54,770 bases of DNA from Burkholderiales bacterium (GTDB lineage Bacteria; Pseudomonadota; Gammaproteobacteria; Burkholderiales; Burkholderiaceae_C): positions 1-54,770 of the forward strand of contig JACPVA010000102.1 of NCBI GenBank assembly GCA_016191995.1, read 5' to 3'. Position 1 is the stretch's first letter; the number at the start of each line of letters is the position of its first letter. Shown in pieces: positions 53,576 to 54,770 of this stretch. A program made the translations under genes and the position numbers. The notes below the pieces were generated by a model. That model was not told the origin of the DNA and did not search any database. It saw only the letters and a program-made list of their open reading frames with translations.

Positions 53576-54124
53576 TCACATCCCCAGCGCCAGCCGCGCC
53601 ATCTCGGACAGGCGATACCGGTCCCAGGGCGGGTCGAATACCAGCCGCACGTCGACATGCCCGACCGGCGGCAGCGCGAGCACCTTGTCGGCGACCTCGT
53701 TGGCCAGCACCTCGCCCATGCCGCAGCCTGGCGCGGTCAGCGTCATGTCGATCGCGACCTTGAAGCGGCCGTCCTCCATCGGCTCGACCTCGCAGCTGTA
53801 GACCAGCCCGAGCTCGACGATGTCGATCGGGATCTCCGGGTCGTAGCAGGTCTTCAGCGTCTCCCAGACCAGCTCGCGCACCTCGTCGGGCGACGCGTCG
53901 GCCGGCAGCGTCGGCGGCGGCGGCGGGACCTCGCGGCCGATCGCGTCGGCGTCACGGCCGTCGATGCGCACCAGCTGGCCGCCGGCGACGACGCTGAAGC
54001 TCGACCCGAGCGCCTGCGTGATCGTCACCAGCGTGCCGGCCGGGATCTCGACCGCCTCGCCGCTGGGCACGCGCCGCGCCTGCACGGCGCGCGTGGTCGT
54101 CGTCTTCTCCTGGTGCAGCTTCAT
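53576..54124 (-). CDS. sufT: Fe-S cluster assembly factor SufT (DUF59)
   Basis: A 182-residue protein. The N-terminal half (VEIPAGTLVTITQALGSSFSVV) is the SufT-specific part; the C-terminal half is the DUF59/MIP18 domain: VWETLKTCYDPEIPIDIVELGLVYSCEV and MTLTAPGCGMGEVLANEV, with the reactive Cys in GCGM. It helps deliver Fe-S clusters. Its start overlaps the sufU stop. Confidence 0.92.
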   Translation of the reverse strand: MKLHQEKTTTTRAVQARRVPSGEAVEIPAGTLVTITQALGSSFSVVAGGQLVRIDGRDADAIGREVPPPPPTLPADASPDEVRELVWETLKTCYDPEIPIDIVELGLVYSCEVEPMEDGRFKVAIDMTLTAPGCGMGEVLANEVADKVLALPPVGHVDVRLVFDPPWDRYRLSEMARLALGM

Positions 54125-54633
54125 CGGGCGGCTCCGTCCGGCGACGGTGCGTGGGCGTCGCCGCGGGCACGGTCGACGACGATATCGGGATCCTCGTCCG
54201 CCGCCGCGGCCGCTCCCGCCAGCGCGTGCATCAGTGCATGCCAGCCGAGCAGCGCACACTTGATGCGCCCCGGGTAGCGCCGCACCGCGGACAGGCTGAC
54301 GAGCTTGCCGAGGTCGGCCTCCTCGGGTTCGGCCTGCCCGGTCAGCACGGCGCGGAAGCGCTGCTGCAGCGCGCGCGCCTCGGCCACCGGGTGGCCGCGA
54401 ACCGCCTCGCTCATCATCGACGCCGAGGCGATGCAGATCGCGCAGCCGCGGCCGTCGAAGCGGATGTCGCGCAGCGTGTCGCCGTCGACCTGCAGCTGCA
54501 CGCGGATATCGTCGCCGCACTGCGGGTTGCGCCCGCGCGCCTCATGCGTCGGGACCGCAAGCGTGCCGAAGCAGCGCGGCGAGCGCTTGTGCTCCAGCAC
54601 GAGCTGCTGGTAGAGATCCAGGTCGCCGCTCAT
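54121..54633 (-). CDS. sufU: Fe-S cluster scaffold SufU
   Basis: A 170-residue U-type protein. Cys39 in RNPQCGD, Cys64 and Cys67 in GRGCAICIAS, and the Cys in GRIKCALLGWHAL are the cluster or zinc ligands. SASMMSEAVRGH is also typical. The C-terminal tail is extended and acidic. It is the first gene of the sufU-sufT pair; sufS or sufB would lie to the right, outside the window or elsewhere. Confidence 0.92.
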   Translation of the reverse strand: MSGDLDLYQQLVLEHKRSPRCFGTLAVPTHEARGRNPQCGDDIRVQLQVDGDTLRDIRFDGRGCAICIASASMMSEAVRGHPVAEARALQQRFRAVLTGQAEPEEADLGKLVSLSAVRRYPGRIKCALLGWHALMHALAGAAAAADEDPDIVVDRARGDAHAPSPDGAAR

Positions 54634-54770
54634 CTCAGTTGCTCCACCGCGCTTCGCGCGACCCGCGACGCATGAAACGGGCGTCCAATAGCGGCGCGGC
54701 TGTGTCCGGCGCAGAGGTCGGTTCGTACTTGGTGCTTCGAGCCCGTATCTCAGTTGGACCCGCGGCCCCA
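54634..54770. other. Right edge, no gene seen
   Basis: The last 137 bp show no convincing open frame with a known product. A promoter for sufUT is expected here on the minus strand, but no clear hexamer pair is visible. Confidence 0.4.

Overview
The window is uniformly GC-rich (roughly 70 percent), with strong G/C preference at third codon positions. The gene families (Bug/TctC-type tripartite tricarboxylate transport, panDBC, kdpFABC-DE, LivKGFH, SufU/SufT, NsrR) point to a betaproteobacterium, most likely a member of the Burkholderiales. No rRNA or tRNA gene was recognised. Most of the window is ordinary chromosome, broken by one accessory stretch (about 4.6-17.5 kb).

Left end (1-4.2 kb, minus strand): an amino-acid-type ABC uptake operon, binding protein, then LivG, LivF and LivH. 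The second permease, livM, survives only as a few codons after livH. A long hairpin surrounds the stop codon of the binding-protein gene.

Accessory island (4.6-17.5 kb): five two-gene toxin-antitoxin modules (RHH/RelE-ParE, DUF433/DUF5615, and three PIN-toxin modules with AbrB, AbrB-like and Phd-like antitoxins), a radC scrap, a decayed type I-C CRISPR-Cas locus, truncated MocR and possible integrase remnants, and a membrane-anchored TIR protein. The CRISPR locus lacks cas3, cas5, cas8c and the 5-prime end of cas7. It carries a toxin-antitoxin pair between cas7 and cas4, and one-base losses in cas4 and cas1. It keeps an intact cas2 and a tidy array of 10 repeats and 9 spacers. The pantothenate operon panDBC sits intact inside this stretch.

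Middle (17.5-27.3 kb): a membrane-bound LuxR-type regulator and two exported proteins of unknown role, then a five-gene minus-strand operon, tctC-tctB-tctA plus two genes resembling a two-subunit ATP-citrate lyase. This looks like an uptake-and-cleavage pathway for a tricarboxylate. The large lyase subunit is oversized and has Asn where citrate-synthase-fold enzymes have a catalytic His. Tandem 7-bp repeats upstream look like a response-regulator site; a TctDE-type two-component pair lies at 36.4-38.6 kb.

Potassium block (27.6-36.3 kb): a complete kdp operon with two extra small membrane-protein genes and an internally deleted CorA between kdpC and kdpD, all joined by stop-start overlaps.

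Right part (38.7-54.8 kb): a radical SAM/SPASM enzyme preceded by a 43-codon candidate peptide gene; an FGGY sugar kinase; a winged-helix/ATPase regulator divergent from a 47-codon membrane peptide with a well-formed operator between them; a K+ channel with a DUF6394 partner; a GAF/Fis regulator divergent from a PQQ alcohol dehydrogenase (lanthanide-type Asp-Tyr-Asp motif) and its cytochrome c; sdhC, sdhD and sdhB without sdhA; and an FmdE-like, NsrR, SufT, SufU cluster.

A recurring theme is that conserved operons are missing one internal piece: livM, cas3-5-8, half of mocR, the middle of corA, and sdhA. Whether this is biology (deletion-prone genome) or an assembly problem cannot be decided from the sequence alone.
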